64,000 bases of DNA. Source: Hydnum rufescens UP504. Lineage: Eukaryota > Basidiomycota > Agaricomycetes > Cantharellales > Hydnaceae. The stretch covers positions 384,193-448,192 of the forward strand of contig MU128916.1 in the NCBI GenBank assembly GCA_014904985.1, given 5' to 3'. This document shows positions 11,178-23,442 of the stretch, piece after piece. A program made the translations under genes and the position numbers. A model generated the notes under the pieces. The model was not told the origin of the DNA. It worked only from the letters and a program-made list of their open reading frames with translations, and did not search any database. How positions within the stretch are numbered: position 1 is the stretch's first letter; every line of letters starts with the position of its first letter.

Positions 11178-12394
11178 GCTCCGAACTGAAATTTGACGTC
11201 CGGGGTTGAACAGTGGTCTGGGGACACGTCCAACGCAGTGAACGAGTGGTTCTGAAAGCTGCTGACCTAGTATTAAATAACACTTTGGACACCAAGTGGC
11301 TCAGCTGTGCACTGGCTGAATCGGTAGCCGGGAATCAGCTCGACAAAATCATTTGACATATCTGGAACAAGGCGTGGGAATATCGGGTAAGTTCATGAAA
11401 ACCCTATGCAGGACTACCGGGGATTCTTACATCAGCGCAGTGTCGCTAGGGTACTGTTGCACGCCGCACTAGCCCAATTGAGTACAACGATCCTACTTTC
11501 GCCACGGATTTCGCATGAGAGGTGTTCACCCGCCGGAACACCACATACAAATTAAGCCCAGATCAGAGATTGACCCTTGAGTCATTGATCTGTACAGCTG
11601 GATGAAGGGATTACGAAAATTCCTTGCCTATACAGGGTGTCTGAACTTTTGTACAGGTCATTTGCATCCCGGTGCGTATGACAATTTCAATTCCACCGCA
11701 AGATTGAAGACATGACAGTGGGGGGGACCTAAGGCCCTGACTGCGCCGTGACATCGCCCGTGGCTAGCACCCTCAAATGCGACTGACTGCTTAGCTGAGA
11801 GGGAAGATATCAAGCTGTGAATTATTCTCAGCAACAGCAACAGCAACGGGGGCGGGGGCGCATTCAGCAGCTGCAGGAGTAGCTACTCGATCCATCCAAC
11901 TCAGCGGGCTTGCTGGTGCCAGCGGACATTTCCATTTCTTCATCAACATCCAACCCGACACTGACGGATCCCATCTCTGGACAGGACATATGATATATCA
12001 CTGGTTGATGTGCTCTTTGAGACGTCGTTATTGAATTATTTATGGCCAATACTGTACATCAGCGCTACTGTATCCCGATAGGATCTAATATACGGCAGCA
12101 TAGCTCTAGTGTTGAAGAATCACGATAAAAGTTGGAGGACGATGTGTTTCAACAACGGGGATGAAGGACAAGGAAGGTTAGTGCAGTAACCGACATTTCC
12201 CCTAGATGCGTAGGCCTGTGGAGAAAAGAAGTGCTTCGCAGGAAGTCGAAAACTCCCTAAATGGGTTTCACACAGCACGATGCCCACATAGTCGGCATTT
12301 TGATTAGGGGTGAACTACAGTATATAAAAATCAGGCTACACTGATATGAACGAAAGGCAAACATCATTCCAAGGATAAGGGGCAACTATCTCCG
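11178..12394. other. Spacer between units 2 and 3
   Basis: No gene. It holds the conserved 5' flank of unit 2 (to about 12060), including 'ctgactgcgccgtgacatcgc' and 'agccgagatggaagatat'-type blocks shared with other spacers, and a short CAACAG repeat (about 11829-11847) followed by a G-rich tract. After that comes the conserved 3' flank of unit 3. Confidence 0.5.
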
Positions 12395-15300
12395 TTAGAG
12401 AGTATAGCTGGGAGGCGAGGGAGGAGGGATTCCGGAAAGAATGCATGCATCGACGAGACGCTGGTGTAAAGCCTCGTACTTTTGTCTTGGGTCTACCCGA
12501 CCACCACGATGAGCAACCCGACACCTATATTAAGCGAAACACGCACGATTCGAAGGAAACAGGGCGATAAGGTACTCGGCGGGTGGTAACAATTGAACAC
12601 ATAAATCAAGAGCAATGCGAAGCGTCGGGTCCCGTCGCCAGATGTCCAAATACCTCCAGAACCCAGGAGTCAATACTAAACACTAAACTTTACCATTACA
12701 GATTCCAACGAGACCTACCGAGCGAGCTGGTCGTGGAACCAGAAGGTGAGGTATGGTCGAGTGGCCAATGTATTCTTCAACCCTGTAACGTGTGACAAGG
12801 CTCCGAGAAACTGTTGCGTAACATTTTTTTGATGCCTGACTTCAATGGAAAATAGGTTCAATATCACGAAACATTCCAAAGACGATGTCGCCTACGCCAT
12901 GACATTGCCCTGTCCCGATGGAAGTGAGGATCTCCGCTGCATAAACGATAGCGCATAAGCAAAGCCCAACCAAAAGTAGATCGGAACGTACATGTTCGGA
13001 TGTGGTACGTATCGGCTGTACTGAGATGATACAAGGTTCTTAGTGCTGCAGAGTGAAGTAAAGTTGGTGATCAAACCCAAACTTGAAGGGCCACAACATG
13101 CATACTCGAATAGAACTTGTCGCCCAAAATAAACTATGCAGTAATGAATCCATCGGCGTTAGACTTAATAGACAAGATGGGAAAACCTACGAGTTGCCTT
13201 CTCGATATCACAGGTATGGGCATCCAGCATATTCTCGATCCGCTCACATTCTAACCACGCCTGCATTGCCAACTGGCCTTTATCATATTCGGATATACTC
13301 TCGTCGTGATGCACGCTGAAACAACTTGTATACAACATATAACACCGCGAATAAAGTGCCCATATGGAGTGTTTCGCGGCCAGGTCATCTTGCATCTGCG
13401 GAGTCCCAAAGAGTCTCTCACCCGGGAAGAACACTTTGAACTGTATAAGAAGAGATGTCAGTCCCAAAGCAGATGATACGATGAGGCTTGCTTACATTCC
13501 ATGGTCTGGCAATGCTCAGCTTTAGAGATGTGCGCTCAACATAGTCATAGTAAGACAAGTGCCCAGAAGTAACAGTGAGCGTATTCCAGATCAGTCGTCG
13601 TTGTTCCTCTCTTCTAGTTTCCACGACAGCCCATTCTTCGCTCCAACCAGGGCTAGCGAACCACAAGGGGGTAATCTTCCGGGATGAGGGAGACGTATTG
13701 GAGAGCTGAAAGTGCGAACATGAGCAACCTCGTTTTGTCGCGCCTTGACCTATTGCGGCCTGGCCTATGGGATTGGAAAATGGTCCGACTAGGGAGGGCA
13801 TGCTATTAGGACTAAATGTCGTCACGTTATACTCCCCTTTGTCTAAATCAAGGAGACCAAGACCCAAGATGAAACTGTCGAGAAGGAACAGAGCAGATCG
13901 CGCTCGGGTCTCAAGATGGGCAGGATGGCAGGATGCTTCGAACACCACAAGGAGCTATAGAATATATATACAATCAGATCGAATCTGCTCGTCCAATGGT
14001 TTCGTCGATGGTGAAAACGGACCAGAGCCGCCTGTGCGAGGTCAGGACTAACCCATCCACAGTTCAGTGACATATCGAAATGACTTTGCGCCAGATCTCG
14101 TAACTCCACTACACGTGTTCGGTTCAACATTCGGCATTGACACATCCAAGGGAACTCACAGGCTTTGAGTCTCCCCTCTTGGCCGAACCCTATCTCACTG
14201 CTTTGCAATAAGGTCGACAGCGCAAGCATGGCAAGTACGAGTGATGGTTGTACATGTTCCCGCTGACTGGGATGGTGAAAAGTGGAGAAAAATAATGGGA
14301 CATTGATGCTGGGAAGGAAACCGAGTGTCAGACGCAGGTCCTCCAAGATGGAATGAAGCAGGCAGGGTACCATGCAATAAAGGAATTGGAGATTCGGAAA
14401 CTTCACGGAGAAAATTTCAGCCCAAATACAATAAATAGTAGGAACCAGGACCAACAGATGTGAAAGGTCTTCCATAATCCGACGTGTGGCAAGAGCCCTA
14501 GGCCCACCATAGTACCTCGTCAAAGTTTCCCACCATATTTGGCGAGTGAACTCAACCGACGGCTGGTTCAACATTTCGTACGAATGTGCTGCCATGGTAT
14601 CGGGAGCTGGAGTCCAAAATCCCTCGAACTCGGACTCTTCATGACTTTGGTGGTCATTTCCAACATCTTGGGGGCGGTTATACACGAGGCTGCCCCTCGA
14701 GGAAGAACATATCAGCCTTTCAGCCTGATTCTATACTGATGATATACTTACCCCATGCGACCGGTCGCCTCTGGAAGGGAATCGTATAGATATGTCTGCG
14801 CATAAAGGATGAGAGTGTCGCTACGAGACGATACAAGTCATGGACGCACCCCAACAGATGGGTCTGAATGTACCGTATTAGTTCCCATTGACAATGGAAA
14901 CGAAGATGGTGCGAAGATGTAAGGACCATGCACAACCTGCCGCTTGACTTCGTCTGTCTCCGTAGCAACCTGCATGGGGATCACTGGGGGGCTGTGCGGA
15001 GACTCAGAGGACAAGTGTGGACCATTACTGCCAGGCAGATAAGGATGTTGTGGCCGACTGTCAAGAATGCTGCGACGACTGAAATTCGCATCAGGACGTT
15101 CGTCTGAGGGGTTCAGTAGAAATGAGACGTTTCCAATCTGGTCTCGGGCACCCGTCGATGGAGAAGGCTCTGGATGCAGAACACTGAAGGAATTCAGGAC
15201 GAAGCCAGCCTGAGGCCGGATCGACCCGGACGAGAAACAGGATGAAGTAACTGGGAATCATTCCGCGTGGGTGGACTAGTCCCAGAATGGTGAAGGTAGG

Positions 15301-15867
15301 TGTGGGAAGGACGCATTGAAGGAGAACCAGTGAAAGATCGTGTGTTCGGGTTTCGTTCATTGATCCTTGGTGAAATAGCCTAGATGTACTGGGAGATGGA
15401 TAAAGTCTGGTGCTATGGAACGATCCCCTGGGAGGGATGGGCGACCTGTTTGACAACCCCATGCGCGAGGTGGTCACGCTCGCATCTGATGTGGCGTATG
15501 GAGGGGATTCCGTGGTGGACGGGGTTATAGGGTTTGCTACGACATGATTCAAAGATCGCTTTGTGCGCGACGCGGAGGAGTCGAGGAGGAAGGTTCAGCA
15601 TCCTGATGAGTTCGGACTCGAGGATGACGATCGGGGCCACGCTGTCTTGGTCCATCGCCATAGTCACATATTGGACTCCTCCATCTGATGCATGTGGAGC
15701 AGACTGGATGGGCCCCATCACATTTTTTTTTACGAGAACGACTAAGGGAACCCAACTGCGGGTCAGCCACGGATGGGCGCCTAGAAGGGTATGAAAACTG
15801 CACACCATTGGCGACAAACCAAATAAACGCGACGTCGATCTTTGCGAGCCTCCTTGGTAAGATCCAT
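12395..15867 (-). pseudogene. Zn(II)2Cys6 transcription factor, unit 3 (frameshifted)
   Basis: Start taken at the MDL methionine (15867) because the upstream ATG of unit 1 is not present here, although the frame stays open before it. The zinc cluster keeps six Cys but changes two basic-loop residues: RKIK becomes RKKK, and RRRSPQC becomes RWRSPIC. Exon 2 loses a base near 15558 (after RRAQ), another near 15333, and shifts again near 15215. Exons 4 to 8 are open (MYNRPQDVGND ... LAQAAL ... FEASCHPAH), as is the last exon, which ends PPPSPPSYTL at a TAA (12395-12397). Confidence 0.68.
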
Positions 15868-17371
15868 ATTGTGTATATTCGAGCTGGAAGAGGGGAAAGG
15901 TCGTTGACTACCAACGTCGTCGGCCAGTGTACCTTCAATGGCGAATAACCAAATTATGATCAAAATATAATGCTGATCAGCTTGCTGAAAACTGACGACC
16001 GAGGTTGAACAGTAGTTTGGGGACACATCCTACGCAGTGGACGAGTGATTCTGAACGCTGCTGACCTAGTATTAAACACCACTTTGGGTCCAACGAAGTT
16101 CCCAGTGGCTTACTTACGGCGTGGAAACTGGCTGAATCGGTAGCCAGGTATCCTCGACAAAATCATTTCACCTATATGGAATAGGCGCGGGAATATCCAC
16201 AGTGTCGGGTGAACTCAATGCTAAAACTACGGGATTCTGGCGTCAGCGTAGCGTCGTTAGGGTACTGTTGCACGCCGCAATAGTAATGTTGCGTGCAGTG
16301 ACCCGACCAGCCCAATTGAATACAACACCGAGTTCGACGCTGGCCAAGGAGTTTTCACCATGTTCGCATGAGAGGTGCTCACCCTCGGAACACCATATAC
16401 GAATCAAGCCCAGATCAGAGATTGGGACTTGACACGTTGATCTGTTCAAGATGAAGGGATTACAAACGTTCCCTCCCTATGAAAAGACTTACGTGTTACA
16501 GGGCGTCTTACTGTACTGTAAATTTTTAATTTTGTGCAGCGGTCATTTGCATCCCACATGAGTAGTAGTGGGCCCGAAATTTCGATTCCAGCGGAACAAA
16601 GAACCCCTGACTGCGCCGTGACATCGCGCCGTGACATCGATATCGTAGCACCTTCAAATGTGACTTGTAACTGTAGCCGAGATGGAAGATATCGAGCCGT
16701 GAATGATTCTCAGTAACGGCAGGGAGGGACCCTCAGCCAGGAGGAGTTACTCGATCCATCCAACTCGGGGGGTTTTGCGGGTGGCAAGCGGACATTTCCA
16801 TCTCTTCATCAACGTCTAACTCAGATACGATGGGCCCCCCTGGAATAGCGCTCTAGCGCTCCACGATTGAATGGTTCTTAAAGTACCAAATAAGTCCTGG
16901 AGTAGGCGCTGCCCGCACCTGTCCTCGACTCCGGTTGGTTCTTCAGTGCGATTGGTCAAGGTGGTTCATCTGGTCGTTGGGTCGTTCTAGTCAATAGTCA
17001 ATGGAACAGCGCAATATCTCACTAAGATCTAATATAGGAGTACAACCTCTGATTTTTCTACGACCTCGGAGTATAGCTCCGGTAGGATAAGAGGAGCAAG
17101 TATGTCCTTCAACAACAGAGATGAAGGTCAGTAGTAACCGGCATTCCCCCTAGGTGCATAGGCATGTGGAGAAAGAAGTGGCTTGCACGAAGCCAAAAAA
17201 CTCCCTAAGCGGGCTTCGCACACATATACTGTACCGAGCGATTTGATTAGGGGCGAACTACATAGAAATTATACTACACTGATACGAACGAAAACCCAAG
17301 AAGAATCAATCAAAGGAGGAGCGAATAAGGGAACTAGTAGCTCCATTAGAGCATGTACACTGTAATATTAC
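15868..17371. other. Spacer between units 3 and 4
   Basis: No gene supported. It combines the 5' flank of unit 3 (15868 to about 17020, with the shared 'tgactgcgccgtgacatcg' block near 16607 and the 'gttactcgatccatccaact' block near 16745) and the 3' flank of unit 4 (to 17371). Confidence 0.5.
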
Positions 17372-20300
17372 CTATGGGTTCATGTAGCGAGGAGGCGAAG
17401 GAGAAGGAATTCCGGAAAAATTGCATGCATTAACGAGACGCTGGTGTAGAACCTCGTACTGTCGTCTTGGGCCTACCCGACCCGCCATTATTACTAGGCC
17501 ACTCAATACCAAGATAAGCGAAATAACGCACCATTCGAAGGAAAGAGGTTCAAGAGGCACTCGGCGGTTGGTAACAATTGAACACATAAATCAAGTGCAA
17601 TGCGAAGAGTCGGGTCTTGTTCCCAAATATGCAAATACCTCCAGAACGCCACCAGTCAATACTAAACTTGACCATGACAGAATTCAATGAGACCTACCGA
17701 TCGAGCTGGTCGTGGAACCAGAATGTGAAGTATGGTCGAGTAGCCAATGTATTCTCCCTCAAGCCGGTAACCCGTGACAAAGCCCCGAGAAACTGTTGCA
17801 TAACGTTTTGTTGATACCTGACTTCAATGGAAAATGGGTTCAATATCATGGAACAATCCAACGACGATGTCGCCTACGCCATAACATTGCCTTGTCGCGA
17901 TGGAAGCGAGGATCTCCGCTGCATAAACGATGGCGGATAAGCAAAACCCAACGAAAACTAGATCGGAACGTACATGCTTGGATGTGGTACGTATCGGCTG
18001 TACTGAGATGATACAAGATTCTTAGTGCTGCAGAGTGAAGTGGAGTTCGTGATCAAACCCAAACTTGAAGAGCCACAAGATGCGTACTCGAATAGGACTT
18101 GTCGCCCAAAATAAACTATGGAGTAATGAATCCATCCGCATTAGTCTTAATAGACAAAATGGAGAAAACCTACGAGTTGCCTTCTCGATATCACAGGTAT
18201 GTGCATCCAGCATGTTCTCGATCCGCTCACATTCTAACCAAGCCTGCATTGCCAACTGGCCTTTATCATATTCGGATACATTCTCATCATGATGCACGGT
18301 TAAGCAACTTGAATACAACATATGACACCGCGAGTAAAGCGCCCATACGGAATGTTTCGCGGCCAAGTCATCTTGTATCTGCGGAGTCCCAAAGAGTTTC
18401 TCACCCGGGAGGAAAACTTTGAACTGTGGGAGAAGAGATCTCAGTCCCAAAGCAGACGATACGGTGAGGCTCGCCTACATTCCATGCTTTCGCAATGCTG
18501 AGGTTTTGAGACATGAGAGAGTCGTAGTAAGACAAGAACCCAGAAGTAAGAGAGAGGGCACTCCAGACGAGTCGCCGTTGTTCCTCTCTTCTAGTTTCCA
18601 CGACAACCCATTCTTCGCTCCAACCAGGGCAAGCAAGCCACAAGGGGGTAATTGTCTTGGATGAGGGTGACGTGTTGGAGAGCTGAAAGCGCGAACATGA
18701 GCAACCCTGTTTCGTGGTCCCTTGACCAATTGCAGCCTGCCCCGTGTGGTCCGAAAATGGCCCGAATAGGGAGGGCATACTGTTCGGTCTAAATGTCGTC
18801 ACATTATACTCCTCTTTGTCTAAATCGAGGAAACCAAGGCCCAAGATGAGACTGTCGAGAAGGAACAGTGTCGATCGCGAACGGCTCTCAGAATGGGCAG
18901 GATGACAGCACCCTTCGAACACCACAAGGAGCTATAGAAGACACACATTTAGATATGAATCTGCCCGTCCAATGGTTTCGTTGATGGTGTAAACGTACCA
19001 GAGCCGCCTGTGCGAGCTCAGGAGTAATCCATCCGGACGTCAGCGACATATCCAAATAACTTTGGGCTAGATCTCGTAAGTCCACTACACGTATTCAGTG
19101 CAACATTCGGCATTGGCGCATCGAAGGGAACTCACAAGCTTTGAGTCTCCCCTGATGGCCCAACCCTATATCGCTGCTTTGCAACAACGTCGACAGCGCA
19201 AGCATGGCAAGTACGAGTGACGGTTGTACGTGTTCCCGTTGACTAGGGTGGTGAAAACCGGAGAAAAATAATGGGACGTTGATACTGGAAGAGAAAACGA
19301 GTGTCATCCGCACGTCCTCCAAGATGGAATGGAGTAGTCACCGTACAATGCAAGCAAGGAATTCGAGACTCGGAAACTTCAACACCGAAAAATCTCAGCC
19401 CAAATAAAAGAAATAGGAGTAATCAGGACCCACAGACGTGAAAGGTCTTCCGTAATGCGACGTGTAGCATGAGCTCTCGGTCCACCATAGTACCTCGTCA
19501 AACTCTCCCACCACATCTGGCGAGTGAACTCCACAGAAGGTTGGTTCAACATTTCGTACGAATGTGCTGCGAGGGCGTCGGGAGTTGGAGTCCAAAATTC
19601 CTCCAACCCAGATTCATCGGGGCTTTGGTAGTCATTTCCAAGATCTTGGAAGCGGTCATACGCGAGACGGCCCCTCAAAGAACAACATATCAGCCATTAG
19701 CTTGGTGATACACTGATGATATACTCACTGCATGCGGCTTGAAGCCATCGGCAACAAATTCGTATTGTAGGCAAATGGCGACAAGCGATCCGTCACCTTT
19801 GGAAGGGAATCGTGTACATATGGCCAGGCATAAAGGGTCAGAATGTCACTACGAGACGATACAGGTCATGGACGTACCCCAGCCGATGGGTCTGAGTGTA
19901 CCATATTCGTTCCCCTCAATATTGGAAACGAAGATGGCGCGAAGATGTAAGGACTTCGTACACCCTGCCACTGGCCTGCGTCTGTCTCCGTGGCAACCTG
20001 CATGGGGATGACTGGGAGGCTAGGCGGAGGCTCAGAGGACGAGTATGGATCATTGTAGGGCAGATAGGGATTGTGTGGCCGACTGTCAACAATGCTGCCA
20101 CGACTGAAATTCGGATGAGGACGTTCATCTGAGGGGTTCAGTAGATATGAGAGATTTCCACTCTGGTCTTGAGTACCCGTGGACGGAGAAGGCTCCAGAT
20201 GCACGACACTGACGGAATTCAGGACGGAGCCGGAGTCGGGCCGGCCCGGACGAGAAACAGGAGGAAGTAGGAGGGAATCATTCCGCGTAGGTGGACTAGT

Positions 20301-20869
20301 CCCAGAATGGTGAAGGTAGGGGTGGAAGGACGTAATGAAGGAGAACCAGTGAAGGGATCGTGTGTTCGGGTTTCGTTCATTGATCCTTGGTGAAATCGTC
20401 TAGGTGTTCCAGGAGATGGATAAAGGCTTATGCTGCCGAACGGTCCCCTGGGAGGGGCAAGTGGCCTGTTTGGCAATCCTATGCGTGAGATAAGGGCGCT
20501 CGTATCTGGTGTGCTGTATGGAGGGGATTCCGTGGTTACGGGACTTGCTCCGAGATCGATCGGGGCCCGGTTTTGTGAAGGACGGGGGCGAATGGAGGAT
20601 GGAGGTCCAGAATCGTGATGGGTTCGGACTCGACGATAACGATCGGGGCCACGTCGTCTTGGTTCATCGTCATACTCACACTGTCTCCTTCGTCTGATGC
20701 ATGTGGAGCAGACTGGGTGGGCCCCATCACATTTTATTTTACGAGAATGACTACGAGAATTCGAGGTGAAGCCACGGGGCGCCTAGAATAGTATGAAAAC
20801 TGCACACCATTGGCGACAAGCCAAATAAACGCGACGTCGACCGTTTCCAGCTTCCTGGGCAGGCTCCAT
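17372..20869 (-). pseudogene. Zn(II)2Cys6 transcription factor, unit 4 (one clear frameshift)
   Basis: Start is the ATG at 20869 (MEPAQEAG...). All six cysteines are present, but the loop before the last one is one residue shorter (RRRRQC instead of RRRSPQC), and the residue after the second Cys is His. Exon 2 loses one base near 20325 (after SPSLRPS), which breaks the frame into the Ser/Pro linker. The remaining exons look open, including RRDL-type MHR motifs, FLPGEKLFGTPQ, the WFHDQL exon and the final exon ending PSPSPPRYMNP with TAG at 17372-17374. It lies next to a large inverted repeat on its 5' side. Confidence 0.7.
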
Positions 20870-22704
20870 ATTGGGTATATTTGGTGCTGGAGAAGAGGGG
20901 GAAGGCCGCTGACTGCCCACGTCGCTGGCCAATGTCCCGGCGAGGACTGATAAATAGGGAACGGCAAAATTGTGAGATCACCGTGCTTCGTGCTCGGAAC
21001 TGAATTTGACGTCCGAGGTCGAACAGTCGTTTGGGGCCTGACAATTGCAGGGGATGAGTGGTGCTGAAAGCTGCTGACCTAGGATTAAACGACACTCTGG
21101 ACACGAACGAAGTCCCAGTGCTCGTTTAGGCGTGGACTGAACCAGGAACCGGCTCGACAGATGTTTTCACATATATAGGAAAGGTGGACTGTATGTGGGA
21201 ATATGGACACCCACCAACCCATCTTACAGTACAATCAGCGCATTGTCGTTAGGGTCGTGGACGGGAAGATCCGTATGAATGCCGTCTTTGGCGCCGTTAC
21301 GTCTCGAGTTGTCATGCTTGGACGAGATTCAATCTAATTGAATACGACCTTGACTAACCAAGGTGTTTTTATCATGTTTGTTCACCTACCGGAAGAAGTA
21401 AGCCCGAATCAGAGATTGACGTCTAACGCATTGGTGTGGATGAAGGGATTACAAGCTTCCTTGCCTGTGAAAAGACTTACTTTGTTGCAGGGTGTCTAAA
21501 TTTTTGTGCACATCCCACATCAGTGGTGCCTACGGCGCCCGCTATTTTTCGAAACGAGTTGAGAGCTCCTGAGTCCCTGACTGTGCCGCGACATCTAGCA
21601 CCCTCAAATGCGACTGACTTTTAGCCGAGATGGAGATGGGAGACATCAAGCGTGACTCTCACCAATGCAAGAGGGACGCTCCTAGATGTGATGAGCCAAT
21701 CACACCCAAGATCAGCGCTCGATGACATATTCGGTGGCTTACCAATATATAACGAACAACCCAATCATGGAGGGTCCCACGATATCTCAGTTGGATGTTG
21801 ATGAAGAGATTGAAATGTCTGCTTGCCACCAGCGCGCGCGTCGCTGAACCCCCTTCGGGCAGAGTCGTAGGCACCCCTCATCCGGGATGCAAATGATTGG
21901 TACACAAACATTTAGGCGCCTTGTAACAAATCAGTCTTTTCACAGGCAGGGAATTTTTGCAATCCCTTCCTTCATCCTGTGGACACCAAGTGCGTCAATT
22001 CTAATCTAGGCATAATTCGGATGTGGCGTTCCGGGCGGTAAACAACACGGTAAAAATCCCTTGGCCAACGTCAAAAGTGTATTCAATTGGGCTAGATTGA
22101 CAACTCACTCGGCGGGCGAAGACGCGTAATGGCGACGTCGGCAACTTGAACAGCATTCATCCGGATCTTCCCGTCCAGTACCCTAACGACGAGTCGGCGA
22201 CTGTAAGCTGGTGAGTATCCTACGTAGGGTTTCCTTGAGCTCCCCAACCCTCTGGATGTACAGGGACCGTCCTACGCGCCTTATAGCTACCTGTAGGCAG
22301 CCCGAAGCGGTATATGAGAGAGAGCTCCACCACCACCACCACCGCCGCCGCCACCCAATACTCTGGATATTCCCACATATGTGAAATGATCGGTCGAGCT
22401 AGTTCCTGGTTCAGCGAGTCCATGCGTGACAAGCCACTGAGAACTTCGTCGGTGTCTAAAGCGGTGTTTAATCCTAGGTCAGCAGCTTTCAGTATTACTG
22501 TACTGGTCCTTTGCAATGGTCATGTCCGTCCCAAACCACTGTTCGACCTCGGACGTCAAATTTCAGTTCCGAGAACGAAGCACGGTGATCTCACAATTTT
22601 GCCGTTCCCTAGTTTATCAGTACCTCGTCGGGACAGTTGGCCGGCGACGTCGGCAGTCAACGACCTTTCTTCTCTTCTCTAGCTCTAAACATACGTATAC
22701 CCAA
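20870..22704. repeat. Large imperfect inverted repeat upstream of unit 4
   Basis: The left arm (gene side to about 21560) and right arm (about 21850 to 22704) are reverse complements. For example 'ctgataaatagggaacggc' near 20948 pairs with 'gccgttccctagtttatcag' near 22601, and 'cctgtgaaaagacttac' near 21464 pairs with 'gtcttttcacagg' near 21933. The arms continue into the regulator coding sequence on both sides, so this is a head-to-head pair of unit 5' ends. The ~290 bp centre (21561-21849) contains spacer fragments and no gene. Confidence 0.7.
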
Positions 22705-23035
22705 CATGGATCTTGCCAATGAAGCTGGACACGATCGACGATCGGGTTTATTTGGCTTGTCGCCGATGGGGTGCAGTTTTGATACTAGTACTATTCTAGG
22801 CGCCCCTCCGTGGCTTCATTCCAAATCGAATTTGCTAGTTGTTCTCGTAACATAAAATGTCATGGGGGGCATCCTGTCTGTTCCACGTGCATCAGACGAA
22901 GGAGTCTAGTCCACAGTGACGACGATGAACAACGACGGCGTGGCCCATGCAATCGTCATTCTCGAGTTCGAACCCATCAGAATTCTGGACCTCCCCCACT
23001 CCTCAATTCGCCCCCGTCGTTCACAAGAGTGGGCC
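22705..23035 (+). pseudogene. Inverted Zn2Cys6 N-terminal relic
   Basis: On the plus strand, ATG at 22705 begins MDLANEAGHDRR, matching exon 1 of the family, then gains a base (extra G after CGACGATC). The intron 1 donor GT is changed to GG. Exon 2 resumes after 'tgctag' with CSRNIKCHGGHPVCSTC, but the sixth cysteine is lost: RRRSPQCDY is replaced by RRRSLVHSD. The linker breaks off near 23035 and joins an inverted piece of 5' spacer, then the 3' spacer of unit 5. It cannot make a working zinc cluster. Confidence 0.7.
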
Positions 23036-23442
23036 GTTCAGCATACCCTCCCAGTTGGATCGATCGAATAGCCACTCGATCTTTGGGTTGCTGCAGCCAA
23101 TGTATCACCAGGATCTCATATACGAGTCCAATCCATGATATTTTCTACGGCCTCGCAGCATAGCGCTGGCGTCGAAGAAGCATGAGAAGAGTTTGAGGAG
23201 CAGCGAGCATGCCCTTCAACAACGGAGATTAAGGACACCGAAAGGTCAGTGCAGCAGCCAGCATTTCCGCTAGGTACATAAGCCGAAAACCTCCTAAAGT
23301 GGGTTTCGCGCCCGTTTTGATTACAGTGAGGTGACGATAAATTATGCTACACTGATATGGACAAAAGCCCAAACAACAACAGGGGAGCAAATGAGACAAC
23401 TGGCTCCATTAGAGCGTGTACACTATAATAGTACCGATAGGA
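23036..23442. other. Spacer fragment and 3' spacer of unit 5
   Basis: Starts with an inverted snippet of the upstream flank ('cccagttggatcgatcgaat'), then the conserved 3' flank ('tctacggcctcgca', 'gatatggacaaaagccc', 'gtgtacactataat'). A short tandem duplication of 'tatatagttgggag' sits at the stop codon of unit 5. Confidence 0.5.

Noticed and set aside
11829..11847. CAACAG trinucleotide repeat as a functional microsatellite
   Set aside because: Only a few units long and only in one spacer; nothing supports a role.
13843..14685. Long single minus-strand ORF of 280 codons in unit 3
   Set aside because: It reads through introns 4 to 7. Comparison with unit 1 shows the real exons change frame several times inside it.
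22220..22516. Minus-strand ORF with Val-rich hydrophobic stretch and His/Ala repeats
   Set aside because: It is the reverse of a (CAC)n(GCC)n tract in the inverted-repeat arm; no counterpart in other units.
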